DNA of 64,000 nt, taken from Gnetum montanum (taxonomy: Eukaryota; Streptophyta; Gnetopsida; Gnetales; Gnetaceae). The translations under genes and the position numbers were made by a program. The stretch is from contig MNCI01007778.1 in the NCBI GenBank assembly GCA_015680685.1, positions 4,924 through 68,923 of the forward strand, given 5' to 3'. Under the pieces are notes generated by a model that searched no databases, was not told the origin of the DNA, and was given only the letters and a program-made list of their open reading frames with translations. This document shows, piece by piece, positions 44,376 through 56,723 of this stretch (positions are counted from its first letter, which is position 1; the number at the start of each line of letters is the position of its first letter).

Positions 44376-45724
44376 GACTGAATAACAACTCGTCCTTGAG
44401 TCAAAGAAAGTGAGGAACAAGTTCAATTGATTACACAATGGATAGGTATGGGATTATTGATTGACTAGGAATTTATTCATGCCACGGTGAAGAATTAAAC
44501 AAAATTTGGACATAGACACAAAAGACAAAACTTGTGGACAACATGGGGTTCTTGGTAGTGGTGGCTCCTCCATGGGTGCCTTTCCTTTGTTATGCTTGCC
44601 AGGCTTCTAAGATTGATACCATTGAGCACCTAACATTTCTTCACTTATTTTCATGGATTATGAGTTATCCATACTGATGTTCCAATGTTTAATGGAGTCG
44701 GCACTTTCCATGGACATGGCAGCTGCGGGAACACTTGATTGGCCTTGACATGCCATGCCGCAAATAGCCGTTGTTCCTCTTCATATGCTTGGGCCCTGAC
44801 CTCTCCTTCTTTTGCTTGGATAGATTATGCAGTAACAAGAGTTCCATGATGGATGCTAAATGATTGTGCCTTCTGCTCTGCATGTTCTGCATGAGGTCCT
44901 TGGCCTTTGCCTTCCCCAGGTCATTCGGTTGCACCATGAGAAGGTCCTCCTTATTATCTTCTTTTAGGGGCCATCTATAATCACACAAAGATCAATTGTT
45001 AGTAAGGTTATTGAAAAAATTTCAATGATTTCATATCTTACTCATTGCCTTTAATAAATGTTGAATTCTTTGCTTAGTGTGATTTTAGAGTTAGAAATTT
45101 TTTCGAGGAAGTTGCACTAAAAGTTTATTGTCGGACCTGGTTTGTTTAGGTGACACATAAAAGGACCTGGTTTTGAGGAATGTTTGATAAAATGATGATA
45201 AAGGAAAGAATAGATATGACAATGAAGTACTTGGAGGGTATAAGATGATGTGGTGGTGTGCAACAAGTACAAATTACAAAAGTCATGCAAGTGGGTCCTA
45301 CCAAAAGCAAGTTCAAACCTATAATGCCCTTGCGTAACCACACCTTAGAATGTCCGTAGGCACTAAAAGGGTTAAATGTAATCTATGTCGATGCAACAAA
45401 ACACACACATGTTGATACCACTGTGATGAGATATGAATTCAATGCTATACAAGACACGAGTCTAAATTACATGAACAGCGAGATGAGGTGAATTGTAGAA
45501 GGGATTGCAGAGATTGGGACATGAGGTAACTAACTTAGGACACAATGAATTCTCAGTGTAATGCATGATTAATGTGTCATTAACCTGTCGCTCAAAAATC
45601 AAGACCAATTCTATTCCTCTGATCAATGACATCGCATTGCTTTTTCCTAATGATAAACAACAATAAGAGCACCATGACAGCAAGGTGTACGATCACTTGG
45701 TGTTTTGTTCAAGGGAGGAGTGAT

Positions 45725-45850
45725 TCAGAATTTCTTTGCAGCACTCTGATCTTGATCGTTTCTTTTTCTTCTTCTTCTTCTTCTCTTTTGTGTGGTTGCT
45801 TTGGCACACTCTTCTTGCTCTCTCTCTCTCTCTTTTGTTTTTTTTTTTGG
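45725..45850 (+). repeat. TTC / TC microsatellite tract in element A
   Basis: (TTC)n at about 45762-45785 and (TC)n at about 45818-45833, followed by a T run. The open frames over it are low-complexity. Confidence 0.85.
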
Positions 45851-46084
45851 AGTAATCTTTATCCAGAGAAGCCGCCTACCTTTAGGCATGGGTGCACGTC
45901 TTTCCAATGGGACCCCCTAGAATAGCATTATTATTATTTTCTGGTTGAGTGCCTTTGGATTACTCTTACTTCCATTTTTCGTTAGATCGACAAGGATCTT
46001 AGTACAACCAAGCTACATGATAGCTCCTACAGAGGCCACCAAAGAGAATCCACAAGTCCCCTTGATGTCACACCCTAACCATTC

Positions 46085-46283
46085 NNNNNNNNNNNNNNNN
46101 NNNNNNNNNNNNNNNNNNNNNNNNNNNNNNNNNNNNNNNNNNNNNNNNNNNNNNNNNNNNNNNNNNNNNNNNNNNNNNNNNNNNNNNNNNNNNNNNNNNN
46201 NNNNNNNNNNNNNNNNNNNNNNNNNNNNNNNNNNNNNNNNNNNNNNNNNNNNNNNNNNNNNNNNNNNNNNNNNNNNNNNNNNN
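46085..46283. other. Assembly gap (199 N)
   Basis: A run of N inside element A; translated products spanning it are artefacts. Confidence 1.
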
Positions 46284-46298
46284 GTCATGTCCAAACCA

Positions 46299-46961
46299 CT
46301 AGGTGTCTTTTGATGTGGTGGCTGGAATGTACCCAAATTGGGGTGCACACACTTGATTAAAGTTGACATAATGGGGCAAGTTATAAGACGTGGTTAACTG
46401 ATAAGGAGTTGACCCACTATGGCACCTGTGACCATNCTGACCATAAGATGGTATGCAAGGATCAATATGTCTCCCTACGTGGCTATATTCATTAGGCCTC
46501 ATGGTTGTTGGAGTATTGAGTGATGGCCTTGATAAGGTAAGATGAGGCATTGGGTTTGAAGAGGAAGATGCACCACAGTGTTGGATTTGTGCTAAGTTGG
46601 CAGATGCAGTGGTTTCTGAACTATGGTGTCCCTTTCGATGGTCACATTTAAAGAAAGGATGCTTTTGACTTTGTGGAGGGTTCCCACTACTGTTGACAGT
46701 ACCAACACAAGTAACGTTCATGGGTTGATGCTGTGGTGCAAAACCTTTTGGCACAATTGGTGGCGATGTAGAAGGAGGTGAAGGATGAGAGTGTTGTTGT
46801 TGAGAGAAAGTGTAAGGTACATGAGGTGGTGACCTTGGTGGAGAGTGCATGAGTGGATAGTATTCTAGAGAATGATAACGATGAGGTGAAGTAGAGGATG
46901 ATAATTCGGTTGGAGAAACAAGGTCTTGAACATAGTAAGCATTTGGCGTTGGGACGTACAA
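46299..46961 (-). pseudogene. Pro/Ser-rich open region of element A, downstream of gag
   Basis: A 220-codon minus-strand open frame beginning with TTG, rich in Pro, Ser, His and Thr (for example SPPRSPPHVPYTFSQQQHSH). It is unlike gag, protease or RT. The frame is in the correct strand and order to be the C-terminal part of a gag polyprotein. It is cut by the N gap at its end. No function is assigned. Confidence 0.45.
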
Positions 46962-47476
46962 AGGATACGGTCGAGTTGGTGATGGCTTCCCCCACGACTG
47001 AGGCTTTTGCCATTGTGGCTGAACCTGATATTTCTATATGAAATCTAGGTGTAACATTCCTCCCCAATGCTCATGTAAATGTGACAAAATTGGGCATTGG
47101 CCTTTGGATCGTACAGACAGATGTTGCATTGATATGTGAAATTGGTGGTTGAGTTCTTATTCTTATTATCTTCTACCCTTTATTTTGATTGTTGCATGGT
47201 GTCCTGTCCTATTTCTCGATTTGGAATAGTTGTGCCTCTACTATTATTAGCATATTCTCCATATTTTCCATGCACCCACTCCATCATCTTATTAATCTTT
47301 GCCTCGATTTCATCTAGTGATTGTTGCATTGGCAAAGGTAGACACAGTTGCACCTCCTCAAGGTGAGTTGATTTCTCCTCTTTATGGTTATGGACCTTGG
47401 CTAATTTGACATTTTAGTCCCGTTAAGAGATTTCAACATTCTTCCATTTAGCCATTTCTCCTTCTTCTTTTGCTAC

Positions 47477-48516
47477 CTACTTAATAAGCTCTTGAAGTTG
47501 ATGAGTTTGTAGTTTGTATAGTTGTCCTCGGGCATACATCCCTAGGGTTTCCCTTGTTTCATTACGGAGCCCATCCATGATGTGATACATTAGCCTTTCC
47601 TCGAAGAACCCATGGCATGGGTAGTTTTTTAACAGTGTGTAATATCTTTCTAAGGCCATGTCGAAGGGTTCATGTTGTCCCTATTTCCATTCTTGGACTT
47701 CTCTCCTCAAGGCCAACACTCTAGCATAGGTTTGATAACTTTTGTTGAAGAGCTTTACCATTGTTGGCCAATGTTGAATTAATTTTGGTCTTAATGACCT
47801 ATACCATACTTTTGCTTGGCCAACGAGTGTCATAGGAAAGAGCTTAAGTTTTTGGCATCCATTATCGATATTGTTCCATACACAGGCATCATGGAAGGCT
47901 TGTAGATGTTGTTGCGAATCTAAATCATAGCCTCCTGAAAATTTGGGAAAGTTATTTAAATCAAGCATGAGTAGACGACTTTCCTTACGATGCCTGTGGG
48001 CTATTCGAACAGCCTCTTGTATATGCATTAGGCTCTTAGTGGCTAGCAGGGGTTCATCACCACTAGGTAGGTTATGAGTTTGCGAGTTGGGACAATGTTG
48101 TCTTTGTTCATGTTGGCATTCCTGATTTTGCCCATGGGTTCAATTTCTATTTCTACATTGACCCCTAGAGAGATGATCATCCATGTCATGACTTGACGTT
48201 GAAGGAGCAGAGGAAGAGAAAGAGTTGGAAGGCTCATCATGACTTTTGTAAGTCTCCCAATGATCCTTGGATAAATTTTTGTTAATTCTTAAGAAGGTCC
48301 TAGGCCTTTCAGGCCCCCTCGTACTATGGGATGTCCCATCCTCACTAGAGGTGTCTATGTTGAATGAAAAAAGTTCTTGAGTATCGTTGGGGTGTCCCTA
48401 AACATATGAAACTCCTACATAAGGTTGAGTACTCCAAACTTCATCTTCATCGTAAATTTTGTTGGTTCTTCATCTTCATTAGTGGTTGTGGGATCATAGT
48501 CTTGTGAGAGAGACAT
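47477..48516 (-). pseudogene. Gypsy gag (retrotransposon gag domain), element A
   Basis: The minus-strand ATG at 48516 starts MSLSQDYDPTTTNEDEE. After several stops, frame 48028-47681 gives LDLNNFPKFSGGYDLDSQQH, then LKLFPMTLVGQAKVWYRSL, the classic gag helix block (LKLFP..L.G.A..W...L). Frame 47659-47477 continues YYTLLKNYPCHGFFEERLMY. Internal stops separate the pieces, so the copy is dead. The same protein is encoded by element B. Confidence 0.75.
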
Positions 48517-48630
48517 TGTTGTGAATCATGTGTGACTTAGTTGAAATTAATTTCTTTTCTAAAAGATATCTCGTGAATACTTTGTTACAACGATCTTGTA
48601 TGATGTAACTATTCTAGATAACTAGCACCG

Positions 48631-48648
48631 TTTTCGGCAACGACGCCA
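48631..48648 (-). other. Primer-binding site of element A (tRNA-Asp type)
   Basis: Minus-strand TGGCGTCGTTGCCGAAAA starts one base after the LTR end. The plant tRNA-Asp site is TGGCGCCGTTGCCGGGGA; element B reads TGGTGCCATTGCCAAGGA. This primer type is typical of Athila/Tat-group gypsy elements. Confidence 0.75.
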
Positions 48649-48649
48649 A

Positions 48650-49591
48650 TGATGAGTGGCGAGGTACTCCTACACTCAACCATACAAATACGAGTGTTCA
48701 TGCACGATCCAGTCGAACTCCGCAGATAGGCTAGTTATGGTATTTAGATCATTACATGTTGATTGCAGTTCATTATCTTCCCACCTAGACTAGTATTTGC
48801 TTTGTCACGTATGGTTTAGTCCAGAGTGAGGTGTATGATGTGGTTTCTAACCTAGTGCTACTCCTAGAGGCAATGGAAAATAACTTCAATTAAGCTAGGA
48901 GGAAAAAGGGAGAGAGAATCTAAGCTAATGGGACATGGAAGGAGAGAGTCTAAACTAGCCTAAGTATGATGAGCATCCATTCCTTAATCATCCATACACA
49001 TCTTGGACCTCGTGCACGACTACTACTAGGATTACCAAGCGCAGATCCTAGGTATGCTACTGGGTTACCAAGTAGTCACACTTAAATGCTCATGATTAAG
49101 TCATACTCATTGCACATTTAACAATAAGAATAGTAAATGATGGTAAAGAAATATTAACTAAGAAAACAATAAATAACAATAACAATTAAACAATTAAAAC
49201 TAAGTGAATGCTGCAATGATGAAGTAATCTCGATCTTTATTGCCGATCATGTGCGTGTCCAAGTATGTCACACTCGAATAAAGGTTCTGTACAATTACAA
49301 GCATCACACTACAGGCATACACTGGGAAAATATTCTCACTCTTGTAGGAACAAACTGTAAGAGTTTGGCTACAACTAACTCAAAAGATGATCCTAAGTGC
49401 GACGGGTGCATACTTATTTATAACCAGAGATAGACTCTGCATAAATGGGGTCGCGTTGATGCATGGACAGATGCATCGACGTGGCCTAGTTAACGTAGGT
49501 CTGATATTGAGACCCATCAAACCTGGTATCCTGTATCAAGGTTCCGATAATAGGGGTTCGATAACAGGACCTAAGAGACCATGACTCATCA
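48650..49591 (-). mobile_element. Element A 5' LTR (LTR copy 4)
   Basis: 942 bp bounded by TGATGAGT and GACTCATCA. It contains the family blocks ATTACCAAGCG and TACTGGGTTACCAAG and the minus-strand TATA region at about 49415-49427. It is the best-preserved copy of the family in this window. Confidence 0.85.
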
Positions 49592-51730
49592 ATGTGCAAA
49601 TATTGTAAATCACAAAAATACTATAACTGTAGGTCAACATTAAGCTCAATTGTGGAGATCAAGGACTTCAACCAACGATATTGATAGAAATTTTCAAAGG
49701 TTTGTCTTATCTCATAAATAGCAAAAACATCCCAAAGGCTATGAGCATAGAATAGATCAACACAAGAATTTCAAATTAAGCAAGTTTGAATGCAAGATAA
49801 GAAATCATTACAAGTGCTACACTATAAATCTTCACAAAACCAATTATATCAATGAATGAATATAAGAGATGCTCTAGATGCTTATTTCACCATTTTTTTG
49901 ATCTAGATAAGACACAAATAATTTTGGATTATACTATATTTATTAACAAGCAAGCAAATAAATGGAAAACTTACCTTGACTTACCTTGCTTGCTAATGAA
50001 AAGAGAAGATTAATGGAGTTTGAGATGACGTTCCCTATCATGAAGTACCTCCTCATCCTTAGTTTCTCTTTCATTAGATGGTGTATGTGATGTCTCTATT
50101 TGTTCATATTCTTTATGATAGAACCCTTGATCACTTTTTGCATTATTTTCAATACTCCACTTCTCTTCATTATCACTTATAGGTACTTGCACAATTTCCT
50201 TACCAAAGCCTTTTTGATAATACCAAGAATTAATCTTATTTTGATCATCATTAGTATAGTTAAGAGTTTGCTTACAACCATAATTTTTACATACAAATAA
50301 AGTATTATCCTCATGATCAAAACTATCAAACCTTACTATGCTTGAGCTTGAGCTTGAATCTTCATGTGTTGTTTCCTCTAAATTCTTTGGCTGATTTTCA
50401 AGAGTCTCCTCTTCTTAAATCTTGCTACAATCCTTATTAAAAGAGCTAAGTTATTGAATTTCAACTTTTATGTTTGAGATCTCTTCTTTCACTTAAGCAT
50501 GAATAACATCTACCTTAGAAAGTACTAATTTCTTTGTCATCTTAATCAAATGATGTAAAAGAAAAATTTCTTCTTTAAATTCACTATACCTCTTGTCACA
50601 CTTACCATCTTGTTCAGCCATATGTGAGGAATTTTCATCTATAAGCACCATGCATATGAGATGTGAATCTCTGGAAGAATTTTATGCTTCTTCTTCACTT
50701 TTCTCACCATCATCCCATCTTATATAAAAGTTGGCCTTTTTAGGTTCCTCATCATTAGATCTATTCTTTAGCTAAACCTTGTTATCATTTGGATCACTAG
50801 GAGATTTGAAGGTCATATGGACTCTTCCTCTACAAACCCAACATTCTATAAAGGAGAAATCTAAGTTAGAAGCATTTAAATTTTTTTTATCTTTGTCTCT
50901 ACCTCTGAAAAGATTAGGTCTTTTCTAAGATGCTCCCTTGGTTCTTTTTGTAAGCAATCATTGCAATTTTCTTGAAAGAAGGACAATCTCATCTTTGCTG
51001 CCCTCATCATGCTCATTTGACTCCTCTTTGGAAGCAATCTTTAGAGTAATAGATCTTTCTTGGATCACTCCTTCACTTATGAGATTCATTTCATAAGCAT
51101 TGAGATAACTTTGAAGGTCTTCGAATTTCAATGTCTAGAATTTTTTGATTTCCTTCATGGCTGTGACCTTTGGTCTAAACTCTGGTTATAGAGTTCTAAT
51201 CATTTTGATGTAATCACTTCTGGGCAACTTTTTTCCTATTCCTCTAATAGGTACAACAAGATCATTGGCTCTAGAGAAATAGTTCTTAATTCTCTCACCT
51301 TCTCTCATTTTGAGTTTATTATATTGACTTTGTAAAACTAATAATTTCAATTGCTTAACAATAGATGTTCCATAATTTATAGCTTTTAAATTTTGCTAAA
51401 TTTCCTTGGTCATTTTACATCTTTCTACTCTATTAAATTTAGATTTATTCAATGCACAATATAAATAATTTTTTACTTTTGAATCAAACATGAACTTATT
51501 CTTTGCCTCTTATGATCATTTGTTATGAGGCTTGATGATGCTGGTGGAGCTATCAATAGGCAAAGCATAGCCTCTGAGGATTAACTCCCATACTTCAAAT
51601 TCCACGGATTTGAAGAATCCTTGCATTCTAGCTTTTAAGTAGGCAAAGTTAAATATGTTGAACATGGGTGGCTTTGTGTAAGATGTCCCTCCTATTATTC
51701 ACTCTTGAAGTTAATGATGACAAAGAAGAG
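49592..51730 (-). pseudogene. Ty1/copia gag remnant
   Basis: The minus strand from about 51710 reads GTSYTKPPMFNIFNFAYLKA then RMQGFFKSVEFEVWELIL, the standard N-terminus of plant copia gag. YNKLKMREGERIKNYFSRAN and LPRSDYIKMIRTL follow. Scattered stops break it. Downstream is an acidic Ser/Glu-rich region ending at about 50010. No protease or RT follows, because gypsy element A begins at 49591, consistent with nesting of element A in the copia interior. Confidence 0.7.
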
Positions 51731-51748
51731 TATCAAGCTCTAATACCA
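51731..51748 (-). other. Copia primer-binding site (initiator tRNA-Met type)
   Basis: Minus-strand TGGTATTAGAGCTTGATA lies two bases after the LTR end GATCCACA. It is one mismatch from the usual TGGTATCAGAGC. Confidence 0.8.
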
Positions 51749-51750
51749 CT

Positions 51751-52870
51751 TGTGGATCATTGAACTTAGAAGGCAGGGGTGGATGAATAAGTTCCCCAAA
51801 TTAAAAAATTTTCAAACAAAGCTCACACACCAAATTTAACATGGTTCCCCAACTTTGGTAGTCCACACTAGGAGGGTAGATTACAAGAACACCTCTAGAC
51901 TTTGTTGCTCTCAAATGTGGTTTGAAGGGTCCACGTCCTATACAATCTTTAAGCTCCGCTCCATAATATTGTGTTGCAACACCAACCAATCAACCCTACA
52001 AGTTCCCATCAAGCTTTGAAAGTGGTTTCCAAGCTTCCACAACCTTTACAATCTAGAGCTTTGCTATGGAGTGTTATGCCACAACACCAATCACTCAATC
52101 CTGTAGGATCTTGACAAGCTCAATCAAGATGCCTTCCCACAAGAAGCACATCAACCACATAGGGCAACAAGGGAGAATAATTACAAGGGATGAATGCAAC
52201 TTAGTTTGTTGATCCTTGCACTTGAGGTACAACACACTTTACAATGAACAAATGATGATACAATGAAGAGCAATAGATATTACAATGATTGACAAAATGA
52301 TTATACAATGATTGCACATAAGCTTGCCCATTTCCCAATGCATATGATGTCTTCTTATAGCTGCCATATTTCTAAATCCATCTTGGAACTCATGTAATGG
52401 CTAGGCAATGGCCACTAATAGTTATTAAAGACATCTTTTTATGCCTAATAGATCTTTCTGAATTTGCCTTCTATTCTAGGAAGACATCTTTATCTAGGAA
52501 AGACGTCTTTGTTTGAACATTCTCCAATTTTGCTAAGACATCTACTGTTTCTTGGAGACGTCTTTCTTCAGATTCCTTTACATGATGAATTCATCATTCC
52601 TTGTCCACAACCTTGATCTTCCACATGCTTTAATGCTGATAAATTTTCTTGTATAATATTAGGTCCTCATCCACGTTCTTTGGAATTCTTGCATGTTTTT
52701 TTGAGACCTTATGGATGACCTTCTTTTTTGAGCTCTAAACTAGTTCGTTTCTTGTCTTCTATGTAGGCTTTAGCTCATCTTGGTTTCCCATGTACATTGT
52801 CCTACAAACACAATAACCACAAAACCATACAAATAACCTTTGAATCCATTTTACTTAATGTTTTGACACA
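51751..52870 (-). mobile_element. Ty1/copia 5' LTR
   Basis: On the minus strand it begins TGTGTCAAAACATT (52870) and ends AATGATCCACA (51751), with TGTG/CACA ends and the primer site just beyond. About 600 bp match the fragment at 43185-43785. It carries AGACATCT/AGACGTCT motifs at 52425-52570. Confidence 0.75.
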
Positions 52871-54702
52871 CCAAAAGGTCCATAAGTTTTCCCACTACAG
52901 TTGATTGTGGTTTTGAGGCTAATAAGAAGTCTCACTAGGATAGTATAGTTGGTTGTAGAGTTCTCTATAATTACCTTGTGAAAAAGGTAATTTCTTAGGC
53001 ATTTTATTTTGTATGAACTTGGTATTCAAAGCAAAAGCCCAATACTCATGTAGATGTAATGTGACTTGGCAATAGTCCTTTGAATGGTCATATAGACAGA
53101 TGTCATATCCATCATCATCTTCTATGGTTTAGTCTATAGCCTCGTCTTCTACAACTATTTTTCCTTTTTGCTAATACATGTTCCTAGCTATTTCTTGGTT
53201 CTTTTTCCTCCTTTGATTTTGATCATTTAATTCTTTTTATGTTATCCTCTCCTTTATGATTTTTACATAAGTTGTAACTTTGTCATTCATCAACTCCCAT
53301 ATCTTTTCTAGGCTTACTTCAAGCTCATATATAGAATTCTATATTGGTAAGGTTTGCTATGAAATCATCTCATTGAGAAATGCCTCTTTTTCCTTATCAT
53401 AGATATGGACCCTCTTCTTTTGAAGAGTTGGATCCTAGTTATATTCCTCTACATTCTCTCATTTACATAGCTCTCCTTCTTCTTTTACCACCTACTCGAT
53501 TAGCCTTTATATTTAATGGGCTTTCAGTTTGTATAATTGACCTCGAGTATAAATCCCAAGGGTCTGCCCTTTTTATCATGAAGCCCATCTATGATGTGGA
53601 AAAGTTGCTCTTTTTGAGAAAAATCATGGCATGGACATTTATGTAATGGAGAATAGTATTTATCTAAGGCCACATACAAGGATTCATGTTTTTCTTGCTT
53701 CCATCCTTAGATTTATTTTCTTAGGTTGGACACTCTCACATAGGTTTGGTATTTTTTGTTGAGGAGTTCTAGCATTGTGGACCATTGATGGATTGAATCT
53801 GGTTCCAAAAATCTATACCAACTTTCAACTTTGTCTATTAGCGTCCTAGGAAAGAGCTTAAGCTTTTGCCACTTGCATTCAATGTTTTGCAAAGTGCAAG
53901 TATCATGGAAGGCTTATAAATGATGTTATGAATCAGAATTGAAACCTCCCCTAAATTTAGAAATTTTGTCCATATCAAGTTCTTTAATGTAGCTATCCCT
54001 TTGATGCCTTTAGGATATTTGGCCTATCTCCCTAATTTGCGTTAGGCCCCTAGTAGCAAACAAGGGTTCATCCGTACCAAACACATCATGGTGATAATCT
54101 ATATTTCTATTTGTCCAATTGTGATGATCTTGTCTATGCTCATTTTCATATCTTTGAATTTTCCCTTAGGTTCGATTTCTATCTTTATCTTGATCCCATA
54201 GTGGAGCTCTCTCTCTATACCTATGTTCATCTTCATCAAAACTAGACGTTGAAGAGGAAGAGGAAGATGGTGAATTGGGAGAATCGTCATGGCTCCTATA
54301 GTTCTCCCTATGGTCCCTCGATGTATCCTTTGTAAATTTAGAGGAGGTCCTAGGCCTTAAGGCCCTTCTTATTCTAAGACTTACTCCATTTCCTATGGAA
54401 TTGTCTACACTAGTTGAATGTAGTCCTTACATGTAGTACAGGTCAAAATGAGCATATGAAACTCCTACTTTACGTTATTCACTCCAATTTTCTTCAGTAT
54501 AGAACCTATCATTTCTCTTATGAGTGTTTTCATCATACGATGCATTATTGATCCTATGTGAAGAAGACATGCTCTCAATTAATAATGTGTGTGACTTCAG
54601 ATTTTAAAATTTTCTAAAAGATAAATCATTAATACCTTTATAGCGATTGTGTATAATATAACTAATCTAGAAAACTAGCACCATCCTTGGCAATGGCACC
54701 AA
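52871..54702 (-). pseudogene. Gypsy element B interior: gag remnant, 3' part lost
   Basis: The minus strand from about 54570 reads MSSSHRINNASYDENTHKRN and later the same gag blocks as element A (for example HDDSPNSPSSSSSSTSSFDE near 54250, and the gag W block around 53800). It is heavily stopped. Its left end abuts the copia LTR at 52870 and no 3' LTR follows, so the element is truncated. Confidence 0.6.
54684..54701 (-). other. Primer-binding site of element B
   Basis: TGGTGCCATTGCCAAGGA on the minus strand, one base from the LTR end. It matches the tRNA-Asp site of the family with a few changes. Confidence 0.7.
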
Positions 54703-55541
54703 TGATGAGCAACAAGTACCCCCTATGCCCAACCATACAAATCACAAGTGTTCATGCATGATCTGGTTGGATTCCATGGATGGAACTAGCTGTGCATATA
54801 GATCGTTAAGCATTGATTGCAATTCGTTGCTTTGTCACGAATGGTTTAGTCCAATGTGAGGCATATGATTGTTAATGTTTTTTTGGTGTTATGTTGCTCC
54901 TAATGATACTAGAGAAATTAATTATTTAATCTAATTAACAATGAAATGTAAAGTCTAAACTAGCCTATGTAGGATAAGTGTTCGTTCCCAACTTGCCGTA
55001 CACATCTTGAACCCATGTATCCACTACTAGGATTACCATGCGCTATGCTACTAGGCAAACCAAGCAACAAAACTGCTAGGATTACCAAGAGAATACATGT
55101 TACGCTCGAAACTAGTGGCACTTATTCCACTAATTCATTAATATGCATGAAAACATAAATATTAACTAAGTACATGGAATATAAATTGCATGGAAAGTAA
55201 ATTTAATCTAATTCAAAGTGTTATAATGAATAAGAATCAATCTCAATCTTATTAATGTTCATGGAATGTGTCTAGGAACATTGCCACTTAAATAAGATGT
55301 TGTATAATTAACTCAAATCCACAGTACAGGCACTCACTAACTGTTCTCTAAGACTATGCAATAAAACTGTAAGGGTTCAACTACTCTATTGACAAAAGAA
55401 TGTCGATACATGATGGAAGCACATGTATTTATAGGTAAAAAAAGACATTGGGTAAATGCATATGCGTGGACGCAATAAACCATGCACTGCCAGGATCACA
55501 TCGATAGGATCCCATCCACATGGTCAAACAATGACTCATCA
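54703..55541 (-). mobile_element. Element B 5' LTR (LTR copy 5)
   Basis: 839 bp, TGATGAGCAACAAGT to ATGACTCATCA, with the minus-strand TATA motif (CCTATAAATA at about 55426-55436). Confidence 0.8.
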
Positions 55542-55770
55542 CATAATCACAGGATCATTACAAGTAGATTGTGATGAGGTGTGTATGGGTTGTGAGCTAG
55601 GTGTGAGTTACAGTAGGATTACGACAAGTGAAAAGGTAATTTTTATAAAAGGGAAATGAGGCCAACACAAGATGCAACTAAGTCATGGTCCTTTGTAAGG
55701 AAGCACAACAAGTAAGTTGCAAGTCATGGTCCTAGTCATGACTAGTCTATTTATGAAATATAATATTAAT

Positions 55771-56723
55771 TAATGAGTAGCGAGTATCCCCTACACCCAA
55801 CCATATGAATCACAAGTGTTCACATACAATCTGGTTGAATTCTATGGATGGGACTAGTGGCGTAACTAGATTGTTAAGCATTGATCACAGGTCGTAGTCT
55901 TCTCACTTGGACTAGTAGTAGCTTTGTCATGTATGGTTTAGTCAAAAGTGAGGCACATGATTATGATGTTATGCAGCCCTTAAACTGACTAAATAATAAT
56001 AACAAGAAGCTAAACCCTAAACTATTCTAAGAACAATGAGCATTGGTTCCCAACTTACCCTACATGTCCTAAACTCAAATACCCACTATTGGGATTACCA
56101 AGTGTTATGCTAATGGACAAACTAAGCAATAACGCTACTGGAATTACCAAGTGAATACATGTTTACACTCAAAACTAGTCATGCTTATTCCCCTAATTAC
56201 TTAATGTGCATGAAAATGTAAATATTAACAAACAACATAGAAAGTAAATTGCATTGAAAGTAAATCTATTCTAAGTGAAAGAGTTGCAATGAATAAGAAT
56301 CAATCTTGATCTTATTGCCATTCATGGAATGTGTCTATGTACAATGCCACTTGAACAAGATGTCATATAACTAACTCAAATCCACACTACAGGCACTCAT
56401 TGACTACTTATTAACATTACAAAATAAAACTATAATAGTTCAACTGCACTATTAACCAAATGGTGCCAAATACATGGCGGGTGCTCACATATTGATAGGT
56501 AAATACAAGGATTGTGTGGACAAGGATGTGCGAATGAGGATGCATCAATGCAGTTAAGTTAAAGCATATGTGATATAGCATCTACAAAATAGCAGATGTG
56601 ATATAGCATCTATGATGTAGCAACCAATTGAGACACACCAACAAGGATGCTACAATGCAAATGCGATGTAGCATCTGCGATATCTCAACTAATTGATACA
56701 CTTGACAAAATGATGCCTCATCA
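55771..56723 (-). mobile_element. Gypsy LTR copy 6 (3' LTR of a lost element)
   Basis: It begins TAATGAGTAGCGAG (a G-to-A change in the first TG) and ends GATGCCTCATCA. The next bases TGTCCCAACGACTC match the tract that follows the element A 3' LTR (TACCCCCACGACTG). So this copy is the 3' LTR of another element, whose interior would lie to the right. Confidence 0.7.

Larger units (their letters stand above)
42548..49591 (-). mobile_element. Ty3/gypsy element A (gag-only), nested and interrupted
   Basis: 5' LTR 48650-49591 (942 bp), then primer site, gag and a second open region; then the polypurine tract at 44375-44367 and a 3' LTR in two pieces (43790-44366 and 42548-42592). An inserted block at 42594-43789 separates the pieces, and about 390 bp of LTR is missing between them. 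Outer pentamers are ATATG (42543-42547) and ATGTG (49592-49596), 4 of 5 matching. The 4.3-kb interior shows gag but no protease, RT or integrase, so transposition would need helper proteins. A 199-bp N gap lies inside. Confidence 0.75.

Noticed and set aside
45725-45925. Arg/Glu- or Ser/Leu-rich open frames on both strands
   Set aside because: They derive from the TTC and TC microsatellites.
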